Below, in pieces: positions 26,149-34,907 of a stretch of DNA of 51,878 bases. The stretch is from Subdoligranulum sp. (GTDB taxonomy: Bacteria; Bacillota; Clostridia; Oscillospirales; Ruminococcaceae). The translations under genes and the position numbers were made by a program. A model generated the notes under the pieces. That model saw nothing but the letters and a program-made list of their open reading frames with translations, had not been told where the DNA came from and did no database searches. The first letter of the stretch is position 1. Each line of letters begins with the position of its first letter. The stretch covers positions 53,144-105,021 of the forward strand of contig JAAVHN010000019.1 of the NCBI GenBank assembly GCA_014799685.1, given 5' to 3'.

Positions 26149-26328
26149 GGCGGTATTTTGTGCACAGGGCGCTGCGCAAAGACGGCGCCACGTAAGGAAG
26201 CACCGGTAAAAGACAGTGCTGTGTCAAAGAAAGCAGAGAAAAAGGCGCAGGGGCTGCGCGGGGCGCGTAAAGAAAAAGCGGTCAAAGGGCGCGCGTTTGC
26301 TGGACATTCGGCCGGAAAGCGTCTATAA
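26149..26328 (+). pseudogene. In-frame lysine-rich tail cut off from the TfoX-domain gene
   Basis: In the tfoX frame, after TAA (26134), Ala-Gln-Ala and a second TAA (26146), the sequence reads on as GGILCTGRCAKTAPRKE then VSKKAEKKAQGLRGARKEK to a final TAA at 26326, directly before a terminator. It looks like a basic C-terminal tail lost through nonsense mutations, or one reached by readthrough. The rest of the gap to 26535 shows only the terminator. Confidence 0.45.
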
Positions 26329-26331
26329 TAA

Positions 26332-26370
26332 AAGGCAAGCGTTTTTCAAAAAAGCGGCTTGCCTTTTTTG
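26332..26370 (+). terminator. Terminator after the lysC-tfoX unit
   Basis: Stem AAGGCAAGC with GCTTGCCTT followed by TTTTG. The A-rich flank on the other side could make it bidirectional. Confidence 0.75.
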
Positions 26371-26535
26371 ATGGCTTTGCAGCCGGTTTGGTTTTTGTCT
26401 CGTTTTGGTATTTGAGGTTTTGCCTGCCGTGCAGTTTCGCTTCCCGGTCAGTTTGTACTGTAGGGCGAAAAAGCGCCGCGCAATAGGAAAGGAATCCCCA
26501 AAAAGAATTTTTGAACAGATCGGAAGTGGTAAGAT

Positions 26536-27516
26536 ATGCAGCAGGGCAGACAGCCGGCACGCCGTCCGCCGCAGAACGGTACAAGCCGTCCACCGCAGAA
26601 CGGTGCGCACCGGCCGCCGCAAAGCGGAACACCCCGCCCGCCGCTCACGCCGGAGCAGGCCGCGCGGCGCAGGCGCAAAAAGCAGGAGCAGCGCAAAAGG
26701 GCGCTGCGGCGCTACTATACGTTTCTGGCCTGCATGGCGCTGCTGCTTGTCATTGCCGTCGTGGGGCTTGTGGTGTTCATCAAAGAGATTATCCTCGGCG
26801 CCGGGGACGGCGGGATCCCGTCCTCCGTATCCACGGGCAGCTCCGTTTCCGCAGCGCCCGCATCATCGGTTCCGCCGCCGCCCGAGCCGGAACCGGAGCC
26901 CGACCCGAACGCCCCGGCCGACCCCACGCTGTGGAGCCTTTTGCTCACCAACGTCAGCCATCCGCTGCCGGAGGGCTATGCGCCGGAGCTTGCCTATGTA
27001 GGCTACAACGACCGTAACCGCGAACAGTATATGGATGTGCGCGTGGCCGACGCAATGGCGCAGATGCTCGCCGCCGCCAAAGCGGACGGCATCGAGCTTG
27101 TGGTGCGTTCGGCCTACCGCTCCACCGCGGAGCAGACGACGCTGTTCAACAGCATGAAGCAGGATTATCTCAATCAGGGCATGAGCGAGGAGCAGGCGCT
27201 GGCCGAGACGAAGAAATGGCGCAATGTGCCCGGAACCTCCGAGCACGAGACGGGCCTGAGCGCCGATATCGTGGGCGCGGCCGATCTCTATGCCGATCTG
27301 GTGCCCGCCCTTTCCGAGCGCGACTGGGCCGTCTGGCTGAAGGCGCACGCCGCCGATTACGGCTTTATTCTGCGCTACCCCTCGGACAAAACCGACATCA
27401 CCGGTACCTCGTTCGAGCCGTGGCACTACCGCTATGTGGGCGTGGAGGACGCAAAGAAGATCATGGCGCAGGGGATCTGCCTGGAAGAGTACCTCGGCGC
27501 GGCGGACGCAGGGTAG
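26536..27516 (+). CDS. Membrane-anchored VanY-type D,D-carboxypeptidase (M15 family)
   Basis: A Pro/Arg-rich cytoplasmic N-terminus (residues 1-58, with repeats of RPPQNG type) precedes one membrane span (61-83), a Ser/Pro linker, and an extracellular M15 zinc peptidase domain. Catalytic signatures are present: SEHETGLSAD with H237 and D244, and EPWHYRY with H297. It should cleave D-Ala-D-Ala or a related peptidoglycan bond outside the cell. The 326-residue length fits the anchored subtype. No vancomycin-resistance genes are nearby, so cell-wall maturation is the likelier role. Confidence 0.9.
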   Translation: MQQGRQPARRPPQNGTSRPPQNGAHRPPQSGTPRPPLTPEQAARRRRKKQEQRKRALRRYYTFLACMALLLVIAVVGLVVFIKEIILGAGDGGIPSSVSTGSSVSAAPASSVPPPPEPEPEPDPNAPADPTLWSLLLTNVSHPLPEGYAPELAYVGYNDRNREQYMDVRVADAMAQMLAAAKADGIELVVRSAYRSTAEQTTLFNSMKQDYLNQGMSEEQALAETKKWRNVPGTSEHETGLSADIVGAADLYADLVPALSERDWAVWLKAHAADYGFILRYPSDKTDITGTSFEPWHYRYVGVEDAKKIMAQGICLEEYLGAADAG

Positions 27517-27848
27517 GGGAATGGTATGTTTAGAGTGTAGAGTATAGTTATGGTATTACGCTGCGTGTGATAGTTTGAATCCAATTCGGCTGCGCATTGC
27601 CGATGCAAAAGTTCAGAACAATGTATCAGTGATTTTACCTGAACAGATTGCATCCGCCATGCATAACCGAAGTGAAATATCATTTCTGAAAATCCGCCGC
27701 AGCGATGCCGCTCTCTCACGAAACAGGAGACTTTTAATTTTTAGCTCTTGGCCCTTATCTCTAAATATTCAATCCCGTCCCAAAGCTGCTGCACTTTCTG
27801 TTTTGCGCTTAATTATGAATTATGAATTTAATAAAAAGGACGTGTCGC
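27517..27848. other. Intergenic gap with an AT-rich repeat-like stretch
   Basis: This gap holds no convincing gene. 27530-27545 repeats the TTTAGAGTGTAG word seen behind cysS. Around 27811-27830 a short tandem ATTATGA lies before the yfmF ribosome site. A promoter probably lies in this AT-rich part, but I cannot fix it. Confidence 0.4.
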
Positions 27849-29117
27849 ATGGAACAAATCACTGTTTCACCGGGTGCGCAGATCACCGTGCTCCCGGCGG
27901 AAAAATTCAACCGGTGCCGTATTTCGATCAACTTTATCTGGCCCGCCGCGCGGGAATGGGCCACGGCCGAGGCGCTGCTGCCGCTGGTGCTGGAGCGCGG
28001 CTACGGGGACTGCCCGGATATGACCGAGCTCTCGAAGAAGCTGGCGCGCCTGTATGGCGCGGCGCTCGCCGTCGACGGCACCATGAGCGGACAGAGCCGC
28101 GTGCTGACGGTGACGGTCTCCGGCATCAAGGACAAATTTGCATTGGCGGGCGAAGCGCTGAGCAGGGAATATGCAGACATTGCCTTTGGCGTCGCGTTCC
28201 GGCCCTACCTTGTGGACGGGGTGCTGGACGCCGAAGCGGTGGAGATCGAGCGTGAGCAGCTGCGCGAAATGCTGGAAAGCGAGATCAACGAAAAACGCGG
28301 CTACTGCATCCGGCAGGCACGCCGCAAGTTCTACGGCGATTCGCCCGCAGGCATTGAGCGCAATGGCTATCTGGACGAGGTGGACGGCCTGACGGCGCGC
28401 GCCGTGACGGACGCCTACCACCGCATGCTGCGTCTGGCCCGCATCGAAGTGACGGTGCTGGGCGCGGATGTCGAAGCCATCCGCAGCTGCCTTTCCGCCG
28501 CGCTGGAGGGCATTTCCCGCACGCCGTGTGCGCTGCCCGCCCCCATCGCCATGCCCGCAGTGGAGGCGCGCTTATTTGAAGAACCGCTGCCCACCGTGCA
28601 GGGCAAGCTGTGCCTGCTGTTCACGTCCGGCACGCCGTGTGTGCCCGAGGAATTATCCGCGCTGCGCGTGGCCGTGGCGGCGCTGGGCGGCACGCCCACC
28701 TCACGCCTTTTTCAGAACGTGCGCGAAAAGCAAAGCCTCTGCTATTACTGCGGTTCCTCCTATCTGTCGCTGACGGGGATGCTGTGCGTGGACAGCGGCG
28801 TCGAGCACGACAAGGCCGCAAAAACACGCGACGCCATCCTGCACGAGCTGAATGAGATGTGCACCGGCGAGATCACGCCCAAGGAACTGGACGACACAAA
28901 ACGTATGCTGAAAAACCAGCTTGCGGCCGTGGGCGATACGCTGCAGGGGCTGGAGGGCTGGTATTTTGCCGAAAGCATGCGCGGCAGCAAAAAAACACCG
29001 GAAGAGGTAGCGGCCGAGATCGACGCCGTCACGCAGGAGGATGTGCGCCGGGTACTTTCGCGTTTTACCCTTTCGGTATGCTACACATTGACAAAGGAGG
29101 CGGGCGCGGATGCATAA
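27849..29117 (+). CDS. yfmF: M16-family protein YfmF, catalytically inactive partner (EF-P modification associated)
   Basis: The 422-residue protein has the insulinase/M16 fold but lacks the HxxEH zinc motif at the expected place (REWATAEALLPLVLERGYGD). The C-terminal substrate-side segment (SRLFQNVREKQSLCYYCGSS) is well kept. In Firmicutes YfmF pairs with YfmH and is linked to processing needed for EF-P 5-aminopentanol modification. The start is the ATG after AAAGGA, not the longer open frame. It overlaps the next gene by eight bases, the typical two-gene operon. Confidence 0.9.
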   Translation: MEQITVSPGAQITVLPAEKFNRCRISINFIWPAAREWATAEALLPLVLERGYGDCPDMTELSKKLARLYGAALAVDGTMSGQSRVLTVTVSGIKDKFALAGEALSREYADIAFGVAFRPYLVDGVLDAEAVEIEREQLREMLESEINEKRGYCIRQARRKFYGDSPAGIERNGYLDEVDGLTARAVTDAYHRMLRLARIEVTVLGADVEAIRSCLSAALEGISRTPCALPAPIAMPAVEARLFEEPLPTVQGKLCLLFTSGTPCVPEELSALRVAVAALGGTPTSRLFQNVREKQSLCYYCGSSYLSLTGMLCVDSGVEHDKAAKTRDAILHELNEMCTGEITPKELDDTKRMLKNQLAAVGDTLQGLEGWYFAESMRGSKKTPEEVAAEIDAVTQEDVRRVLSRFTLSVCYTLTKEAGADA

Positions 29118-30378
29118 CGATTCGATGCGCGCGGTGCGCGGGGCAGCCGCGTTTGAAAGCGCGGTACTGGAAAACGGCCTGACGGTGCGGGTGCACCCGA
29201 TGCCGGGCTTCACGGGCGTACACGCGGTGTACGGCACAAAATTCGGCAGCATCGACCGCGCGTTTACGGCAGACGGCAAGCGTGTTGATCTGCCCGCCGG
29301 CATCGCGCATTTTTTGGAGCACAAGATGTTCGAGAACGAGGAGGGTGACGCGTTCACGCTGTATGCCAAAACCGGCGCGGTCGCGAATGCCTACACCAGC
29401 TTCGACAAAACCTGCTATATCTTCTCGGCCACGAACCGCGTGGACGAGAATCTCGATATCCTGCTCGGTTTTGTCTCCCGGCCATATTTTACAGCGGCCA
29501 CTGTGGAAAAGGAGCAAGGCATTATCGGGCAGGAGATCAAGCAGTACGACGATTCGCCGGACTGGCGGCTGATGTTTGCCGTGAACCAGTGCCTGTACCA
29601 CACGCATCCCGTGCGGGACGATATCGCGGGCAGTGTGGAGAGCATTGCAAAGATCACGCCGGAGATCCTGTACGCCTGCACCGACGCGTTCTACCGTCCG
29701 CAAAATATGGTGCTGGCCGTGGCGGGCAATGTGACGATGGACGATGTGCTCGCTGCCTGCGCCCGCGCCGATCTGCCGGTGAGGACGGGCACGGTGGAAC
29801 GCGCTCCCTGCCAAGAGCCGCTGACGGTCGCCGAGGCGCACCGGGAATTTACAATGGCCGTGGCAAAGCCCGTGCTGGGCGTCGGCTTCAAAGAGCAGCC
29901 GCCGCAGGGCGATGCGCTGCGCGCCGAGATCGTCTGCGATATCATCACCGAGCTCATCTGCGGCAGCATGACGCCGCTGTACCGGCTTTTGTACGATGAG
30001 GGGCTCGTGAGCCCGGGCTTTTCGGGCGAGGTGCTCAGCCTGCCCGGTGCGCTGTCGTTCCTGTTCGGGGGCGAGACGGCCGAGCCCGAGCGTGTGCGCG
30101 GCCTGCTGCTGGACGAGATCGCGCGCCTGCAGCGCGAGGGCGCCGACGCAGAACTGTTCACGCTGTGCAAAAACCAGCTTTACGGCGAGCTGGTGCAGGA
30201 TCTGGAAAATGTCGAGGATGTGGCAAGTACGCTGGCCTCGTCGTTTTTCCGCGGCCGCACCCCGGCGGACGAGATTGAGACACTGGCGTCCGTGACGCTG
30301 GACGAGGTGAACGCCGCGCTGCAAACGATGCTTTGCACGGACCGGAGCGCCACCGTCATCATCCGCCCGGCGGAATGA
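29110..30378 (+). CDS. yfmH: M16-family zinc peptidase YfmH
   Basis: This active partner of the M16 pair has HxxEH at H67-F-L-E70-H71 in GIAHFLEHKMFE, and EQGIIGQEIKQYDDSPDW supplies the downstream Glu. It is 422 residues long. Translation overlaps the yfmF stop (ATGCATAA), implying coupling and a heterodimer. Family knowledge links it to EF-P aminopentanol modification; whether this organism uses that pathway cannot be read from the window. Confidence 0.92.
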   Translation: MHNDSMRAVRGAAAFESAVLENGLTVRVHPMPGFTGVHAVYGTKFGSIDRAFTADGKRVDLPAGIAHFLEHKMFENEEGDAFTLYAKTGAVANAYTSFDKTCYIFSATNRVDENLDILLGFVSRPYFTAATVEKEQGIIGQEIKQYDDSPDWRLMFAVNQCLYHTHPVRDDIAGSVESIAKITPEILYACTDAFYRPQNMVLAVAGNVTMDDVLAACARADLPVRTGTVERAPCQEPLTVAEAHREFTMAVAKPVLGVGFKEQPPQGDALRAEIVCDIITELICGSMTPLYRLLYDEGLVSPGFSGEVLSLPGALSFLFGGETAEPERVRGLLLDEIARLQREGADAELFTLCKNQLYGELVQDLENVEDVASTLASSFFRGRTPADEIETLASVTLDEVNAALQTMLCTDRSATVIIRPAE

Positions 30379-30387
30379 TCTTTTTCT

Positions 30388-30422
30388 TTTGCCGCTGTTG
30401 CCGCTGCGGCAAAGCCCTTTTT
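30388..30422 (+). terminator. Candidate terminator after yfmH
   Basis: Stem TTTGCCGC/GCGGCAAA followed by GCCC and a TTTTT run. Confidence 0.5.
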
Positions 30423-30592
30423 GCGGCGCCATGTTTTAACGCCATTTTACCGTTCTGTTTTACCGCGCATCTCAAAGCGCTGCAGGAGAGCGGCTGTGTG
30501 CGGCTGCGGGCTTTTGAACGATTTATCACGTGTTATCACGCGCGGCCACAGGGCGTTGTCCTGCGTGACCGTGTCCATACGAGGAAATGCTT

Positions 30593-32053
30593 ATGATCTA
30601 TCATGTTTCGTTCCCCGGCCTCGGGCTGGATCTTACACTGGACCGCGTGGCGTTCACGCTGTTCGGCCTGCCGATCTACTGGTACGGCATTCTCATCGCC
30701 ACCGGCATGATGCTGGCGCTGCTGTTTGCGTTCCGCTATGCGCGCAGCTTCGGCATCGACGCCGACCGCATGGTGGACGTCATCCTTATCAGCACGGTGT
30801 TTTCCGTGATGGGCGGGCGCGCGTTCTATGTGGCCATGGCTCCGTTCAAATATGAGAGCTTTGCCCAGATGCTTGACATCCGGCAGGGCGGCCTCGCCAT
30901 TTACGGCGCGGTGATCGGCGCGTTTGCGGCGGCCTTCTTCGTCTGCAAATGGCGCAAGGTGCCCGTCCTGCCCATGTTCGATCTGGCCAGCATGGGCTTT
31001 TTGATCGGGCAGGGCATCGGCCGCTGGGGCAATTTTGTCAATCAGGAGGCCTTTGGCACGAACACCACGCTGCCTTGGGGCATGTACAGCGACGGCACCT
31101 ATGCGTACCTGGCAAGCGTGCGGGCGCGCCTTGCCGAACAGGGGGTCACGGTGGATCCCACGCTGCCGGTGCACCCGACGTTTTTGTACGAATCCATCTG
31201 GTGCATTCTGGGCTTCTTTGTGCTTTGGGCGTATATGAAGCACCGCAAATTCCACGGCGAGATCATTCTTTTGTATATCATCTGGTACGGTGCGGAGCGC
31301 TTTTTCGTGGAGGGCCTGCGTACCGACAGCCTGATGCTCGGCAGCTTCCGCGTCAGCCAGCTGATTGCGGCGGTTTCGGTGCTGGCGGCGCTGGCGCTGT
31401 GGCTCGTGCTGCGGAAAAAGTATCAGGACAAGCCCCTGATGATCGAGTATACCGTGCTGGAAAAGAGGGATGGCAAAACGCAGGCTTATGTTTGCACCTG
31501 GCCGCTGACGCGGACGCCGCCCACCGACGGCGAGATCAGGGAAAATATCGAGCGGCTGCGCGCAATGGCTGCAGAGGAATCCGCCGACGGCCCCGCCGCG
31601 TATTGGATCGCGTTCGGCGGCGGGGGACAGAAGGCGGCAGAAAAAGAGGCGGAAGGGGAACTGGAGGGCACACAGGAAGCAGCGGCGGAATCAGAAGCAG
31701 AAAAGGCGCCGGAGGAGAAGACGGCGGAAAGCGAAGCCGGGCCGGAAGCCGCGGATGCTGTGGCTGAGGTGACAACGGCGGAAGCGGAACGGACGCCGGA
31801 GAAAGCGCAGCTGGCGGAAACGGAACAGGCGTCGGAGAAAACGCAGACGGCGGAAAAAACGCCTGAGCCCGAAACAGAACCGGCAACCGGGGTTGAAGCT
31901 GGGCCAGAAACCAAACCGGCGGCTGAGGGTGAGGCCGGGCCCGAAAGAGAGCCGGCAACCGGGGTTGAGGCTGGACCAGAAACCAAACCGGCGGTTAAGG
32001 GGGAGACTGGGATCAAAACAAAACAGGAGGCGGACGATGGCACAGCGGATTGA
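30593..32053 (+). CDS. lgt: Prolipoprotein diacylglyceryl transferase with long acidic C-terminal repeat tail
   Basis: Lgt transfers diacylglycerol from phosphatidylglycerol to the lipobox Cys of prolipoproteins in the membrane. The core (about residues 1-285) is a multi-span membrane enzyme with RQGGLAIYGAVIGA near 98-111, the signature GRWGNFVNQEAFG at 143-155, and WYGAERFFVEGLR. The remaining 200 residues are not in ordinary Lgt: an acidic Glu/Ala/Pro/Thr tail with near-identical 24-residue repeats (PATGVEAGPETKPA). The ATG at 30593 is preferred to the one six bases earlier because GAGGA needs spacing. The end overlaps folD by 17 bases. Confidence 0.93.
   Translation: MIYHVSFPGLGLDLTLDRVAFTLFGLPIYWYGILIATGMMLALLFAFRYARSFGIDADRMVDVILISTVFSVMGGRAFYVAMAPFKYESFAQMLDIRQGGLAIYGAVIGAFAAAFFVCKWRKVPVLPMFDLASMGFLIGQGIGRWGNFVNQEAFGTNTTLPWGMYSDGTYAYLASVRARLAEQGVTVDPTLPVHPTFLYESIWCILGFFVLWAYMKHRKFHGEIILLYIIWYGAERFFVEGLRTDSLMLGSFRVSQLIAAVSVLAALALWLVLRKKYQDKPLMIEYTVLEKRDGKTQAYVCTWPLTRTPPTDGEIRENIERLRAMAAEESADGPAAYWIAFGGGGQKAAEKEAEGELEGTQEAAAESEAEKAPEEKTAESEAGPEAADAVAEVTTAEAERTPEKAQLAETEQASEKTQTAEKTPEPETEPATGVEAGPETKPAAEGEAGPEREPATGVEAGPETKPAVKGETGIKTKQEADDGTAD
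31880..31996 (+). repeat. 72-bp-period direct repeat in the lgt tail
   Basis: About 45 bp starting CCGGCAACCGGGGTTGA at 31880 recurs at 31952 with a few substitutions, in frame, encoding PATGVEAGPETKPA twice. Confidence 0.85.
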
Positions 32054-32891
32054 CGGAAAAGTGCTTGCGGCCCGGTACAAGGCCGAAGCGGCATCCGGGG
32101 CCGCCGCGCTGCAAAAGCAGGGCATTGCGCCCCGTTTGGCTGTGATCATCGTGGGGGAAAATCCGGCCAGCAAGACGTATGTCGCGGGCAAGGCGCGCGA
32201 CTGTGCCGAGTGCGGCATCCTTTCGGACGTGATCGAGCTGCCCGAACAGACGGGCGAACAGGCGCTGCTCGAGCGTGTGGCCGCGCTGAACGCGGACGAT
32301 GCGGTGCACGGCGTGCTGGTACAGCTGCCGCTGCCCGCGCACATCCAGGAATCGCATGTCATCCATGCCATCGCGCCCGAAAAGGATGTCGACGGCTTTA
32401 CGCCCATCAATGTGGGGCGCATGGTGCTGGGCGAGGAATGCTTTTTGCCCTGTACCCCGGCCGGCTGTCTCGCCATGCTGCAAAGCACGGGTGTGCCCAT
32501 TGCGGGCAAGGATGCGGTCGTCATCGGGCGCAGCAATATCGTGGGCAAGCCCATGGCACTGCTGCTTACGGCGCAGAACGCCACCGTGACACTGTGCCAT
32601 TCCCGCACGGAAAACCTGCGCGAAAAGTGCGCCGCAGCGAATATTCTGATCGCTGCCGTCGGCAAGGCGGGCTTTGTCACGGCGGATATGGTGAAGCCGG
32701 GCGCGATCGTCATCGACGTGGGCATCAACCGCGGTGCGGACGGCAGGCTGTGCGGCGATGTGGACTTTGCCGCTGCAAGCGAGAAGGCCGCGTTCATCAG
32801 CCCTGTGCCGGGCGGCGTCGGCCTGATGACGCGCGCGATGCTGATGCAGAATACCGTCAAGGCTGCGCGCCTGCAAAGCGGGCTGCTGTAG
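32037..32891 (+). CDS. folD: Methylenetetrahydrofolate dehydrogenase / methenyltetrahydrofolate cyclohydrolase
   Basis: This bifunctional folate enzyme interconverts methylene-, methenyl- and 10-formyl-THF with NADP. YVAGK (Y48, K52) is the catalytic YxxxK. VHGVLVQLPLPAH, the PEKDVDGF-like APEKDVDGFTPIN, and the C-terminal PVPGGVGLMTRAML are family signatures. The 284-residue length is normal. AGGAGG six bases before the ATG lies inside the lgt repeat tail, and the start overlaps the lgt end, so the two are translationally coupled. Confidence 0.97.
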   Translation: MAQRIDGKVLAARYKAEAASGAAALQKQGIAPRLAVIIVGENPASKTYVAGKARDCAECGILSDVIELPEQTGEQALLERVAALNADDAVHGVLVQLPLPAHIQESHVIHAIAPEKDVDGFTPINVGRMVLGEECFLPCTPAGCLAMLQSTGVPIAGKDAVVIGRSNIVGKPMALLLTAQNATVTLCHSRTENLREKCAAANILIAAVGKAGFVTADMVKPGAIVIDVGINRGADGRLCGDVDFAAASEKAAFISPVPGGVGLMTRAMLMQNTVKAARLQSGLL

Positions 32892-32985
32892 CAAGTACCG
32901 GGCCGGGCCGGCAGCCGGCGCATCCGGCAGGCCGGCAGTCGGTGAAAAATATTCTGAAAAATCGTCAAAAAATTTGCAAAACGCC

Positions 32986-33014
32986 TTGACAAACAAAAAG
33001 ACGTGTGCTAAAAT
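32986..33014 (+). promoter_or_regulatory. Promoter of the tRNA-Leu gene
   Basis: Perfect TTGACA, a 17-bp spacer and TAAAAT, about 70 bp before the mature tRNA 5' end. Confidence 0.85.
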
Positions 33015-33083
33015 TTATTACGCTGCTTCAGTAAGCGGCAGCGGACAAAGCGTGATCGTGGGGCGACTCACGTTCACATATAT

Positions 33084-33170
33084 GCGGATGTGGCGGAACT
33101 GGCAGACGCGCTAGATTCAGGTTCTAGTGAGAGCAATCTCATGTGGGTTCAAGTCCCTTCATCCGCACCA
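33084..33170 (+). tRNA. tRNA-Leu (anticodon CAG), integration target
   Basis: An 87-nt class II tRNA including an encoded CCA. Acceptor GCGGATG pairs with CATCCGC. The anticodon stem CTAGA/TCTAG holds loop TTCAGGT with anticodon CAG at 33118-33120. A long variable arm (TGAGAGCAATCTCA) and the T arm GGGTTCAAGTCCC follow. The last 57 bases are repeated at 41286-41342, so the 3' part was regenerated by an inserted element. Confidence 0.96.
33114..33170 (+). repeat. attL: 57-bp direct repeat, left end of the integrated element
   Basis: Identical base for base to 41286-41342 and differing at both flanking bases. It covers the tRNA from the anticodon stem to CCA, the usual core for tyrosine integrases that target tRNA genes. 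Confidence 0.97.
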
Positions 33171-33176
33171 ATGAAA

Positions 33177-33208
33177 AACCCCCGTAAAATGGACGTTTTA
33201 CGGGGGTT
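33177..33208. terminator. Bidirectional terminator shared by tRNA-Leu and the integrase
   Basis: A perfect 13-bp stem AACCCCCGTAAAA/TTTTACGGGGGTT with T-rich runs on both sides lies between the tRNA (plus) and the convergent integrase gene (minus). Confidence 0.85.
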
Positions 33209-33280
33209 ATATTTTTGTCTAATGAAGTTGTCATAGTAAATTCTCCCGCAATGTCTGCCAAGTGTCTGCCAGAACAATTT

Positions 33281-34459
33281 TCAGGCCAATAGATTGGACA
33301 GCGTTTCTCCCATTTCCTGCTTGGACTGTACAGTAATGTGACTGTAAATATTGGCCGTTGTGCTGAAATCAGAATGACCGAGCCATTCCTGCACTCGCTT
33401 GAGGGATTCACCATTATTTACGAGCATGGATGCACAGGAATGCCGAAGGTCGTGGAAACGGATTTCCGGTAGATTATTGTCTTCTAACAGTTTTTTGAAG
33501 GTATGTGAAACATAATCAGGCTTGATGAGCTCACCGTTTTCTCTTACACAGATATAGTTATCATACTCGTGGACATAGGTGTTCCCGAAACGCTGCTGGT
33601 TTTCTGCCTGACGAAGTTTGAGGTTCGTCAAATACTCTTTCACGGCTGGAAGCAGGGGCAGTGTGCGGCGTGAGGATTCCGTTTTTAACTCATCGGTGAT
33701 GACAATTTGGCTTTGGCCGCTGCCGTCATGTCTCGTATATGCTTTTCGCTTTACGATAATGGTGTTTGCATTGAAATCCACAGCATCCCATGCCAATCCA
33801 ATGACCTCCGAGCGGCGAAGTCCATAATAGCAAGTTAATATTACCGGAATCTCCAATGGCGTACCAGCCACAGTCGCTATCAGTTGCTTTACTTGTAGGG
33901 GAGTATAAATCGCTGCATGGTACTTTACTTTTTTGGGCAGTTCAATGTATGCAATAGGATTATATGTGAGATAGCCTCTTTGCACTGCATATTTGAGTGC
34001 ACTGCTGATGTAGCTGTGGTGGTGCCGTATTGTTGCACTTTTCGCGTTGTATTTTTGTGTTAAATAAGAATAATAGGCTTGGATGTCATCCCGTGTCAGT
34101 TCGGAGAGTAAGATATGTTTGTCTCGAAAATAAGGAGCAATTTTTCCGTTGACAACAGAAGCATAATTTTCATAGGTGCTTTCCGATAGGGCCTCTCTCC
34201 GGCAATCAAGCCAAATCAGCATCCAATCCGCGAATAACGTCTCGCTGTCAGCAACCGCGCTTTGTCGCATCAATTCGGCTTTGAATTCCGGGATTTTCTC
34301 CAGCATCATTTGTTCTGCCTTGCGTTTGTTTCCTTTGACAGGCAAGCCGGTCGTGATGGATTTCCTCATGCGGTTATTATCAGCATCGCGCCATTCCAGT
34401 ATGATTTGGTAGATTCCTCTTTTATTCATCAATCTTCCGATTACTTTGATATCTTTCAT
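33281..34459 (-). CDS. int: Tyrosine-type site-specific integrase
   Basis: The 392-residue protein has a Tn916/phage-integrase layout: an N-terminal arm-binding domain, a core-binding domain (about 75-175), and a catalytic domain with R215 in YYGLRRSEV, H336 and R339 in FHDLRH, H362 in WLGHSDFSTT, and nucleophile Y372 in ANIYSHI. It should catalyse recombination at the tRNA-Leu att core. It sits next to attL, three bases after the upstream xis-like stop, so both are co-translated. Lower GC and freer codon use than the flanking chromosome mark it as acquired. Confidence 0.96.
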   Translation of the reverse strand: MKDIKVIGRLMNKRGIYQIILEWRDADNNRMRKSITTGLPVKGNKRKAEQMMLEKIPEFKAELMRQSAVADSETLFADWMLIWLDCRREALSESTYENYASVVNGKIAPYFRDKHILLSELTRDDIQAYYSYLTQKYNAKSATIRHHHSYISSALKYAVQRGYLTYNPIAYIELPKKVKYHAAIYTPLQVKQLIATVAGTPLEIPVILTCYYGLRRSEVIGLAWDAVDFNANTIIVKRKAYTRHDGSGQSQIVITDELKTESSRRTLPLLPAVKEYLTNLKLRQAENQQRFGNTYVHEYDNYICVRENGELIKPDYVSHTFKKLLEDNNLPEIRFHDLRHSCASMLVNNGESLKRVQEWLGHSDFSTTANIYSHITVQSKQEMGETLSNLLA

Positions 34460-34462
34460 GTT

Positions 34463-34681
34463 TTATACTACCTCCTGTACGCCGGCTCGCCGGATTGAAT
34501 CCATATGGGTTTGGGCTTCCACAAAATCAGTCAATGCGTTTTTGGGAATGCAGATTTTGTGCCCCAGCCGGAAGGACGGAATCGTTCCATCCGCAATCAG
34601 CGCATATCCTTTGCTGCGGTGGATGCCCAGAGCTTGGCACATGTCCATCGGCGTCATAATATCTTTGTATTTTTCGAACAT
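34463..34681 (-). CDS. Excisionase-like helix-turn-helix protein
   Basis: This 72-residue MerR-type winged-helix protein of the excisionase family reads PMDMCQALGIHRSKGYALI then GTIPSFRLGHKICIPKNAL. Such proteins direct integrases toward excision and can repress int. The ATG has GGAGG seven bases upstream, and the stop lies directly before int. Confidence 0.9.
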   Translation of the reverse strand: MFEKYKDIMTPMDMCQALGIHRSKGYALIADGTIPSFRLGHKICIPKNALTDFVEAQTHMDSIRRAGVQEVV

Positions 34682-34851
34682 TCTTTTTCCTCCTCTGATT
34701 GAAAATGATTCGAGCCATTGGCTTTTGCTTTGGCTCTGACTTTATTTTCCATGACTTTCGGAGTAGAGCAAGCCTAAAAGGCCTTGCCTGTGAGAAAATT
34801 ATTTTAGATTCTATGAAAAAAATCGGCAGCTGCCGTTTACTATCCATGAGA

Positions 34852-34884
34852 AAGACCCCGTAAATTTGGTGTTTACGGGGTCTT
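34852..34884 (-). terminator. Terminator after the second excisionase-like gene
   Basis: A perfect 13-bp stem AAGACCCCGTAAA/TTTACGGGGTCTT. Its core CCCCGTAAA is shared with the terminator at 33177-33208. Confidence 0.7.
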
Positions 34885-34907
34885 CATTTTGAATTGCGCC
34901 GCATGTA

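Noticed and set aside
26536-27516. Vancomycin-resistance determinant
   Set aside because: A VanY-like domain alone, without vanHAX or a two-component system nearby, does not support resistance.
29065-30432. 455-codon minus-strand open frame
   Set aside because: Antisense to yfmH, which has the HxxEH motif and a coupled start.
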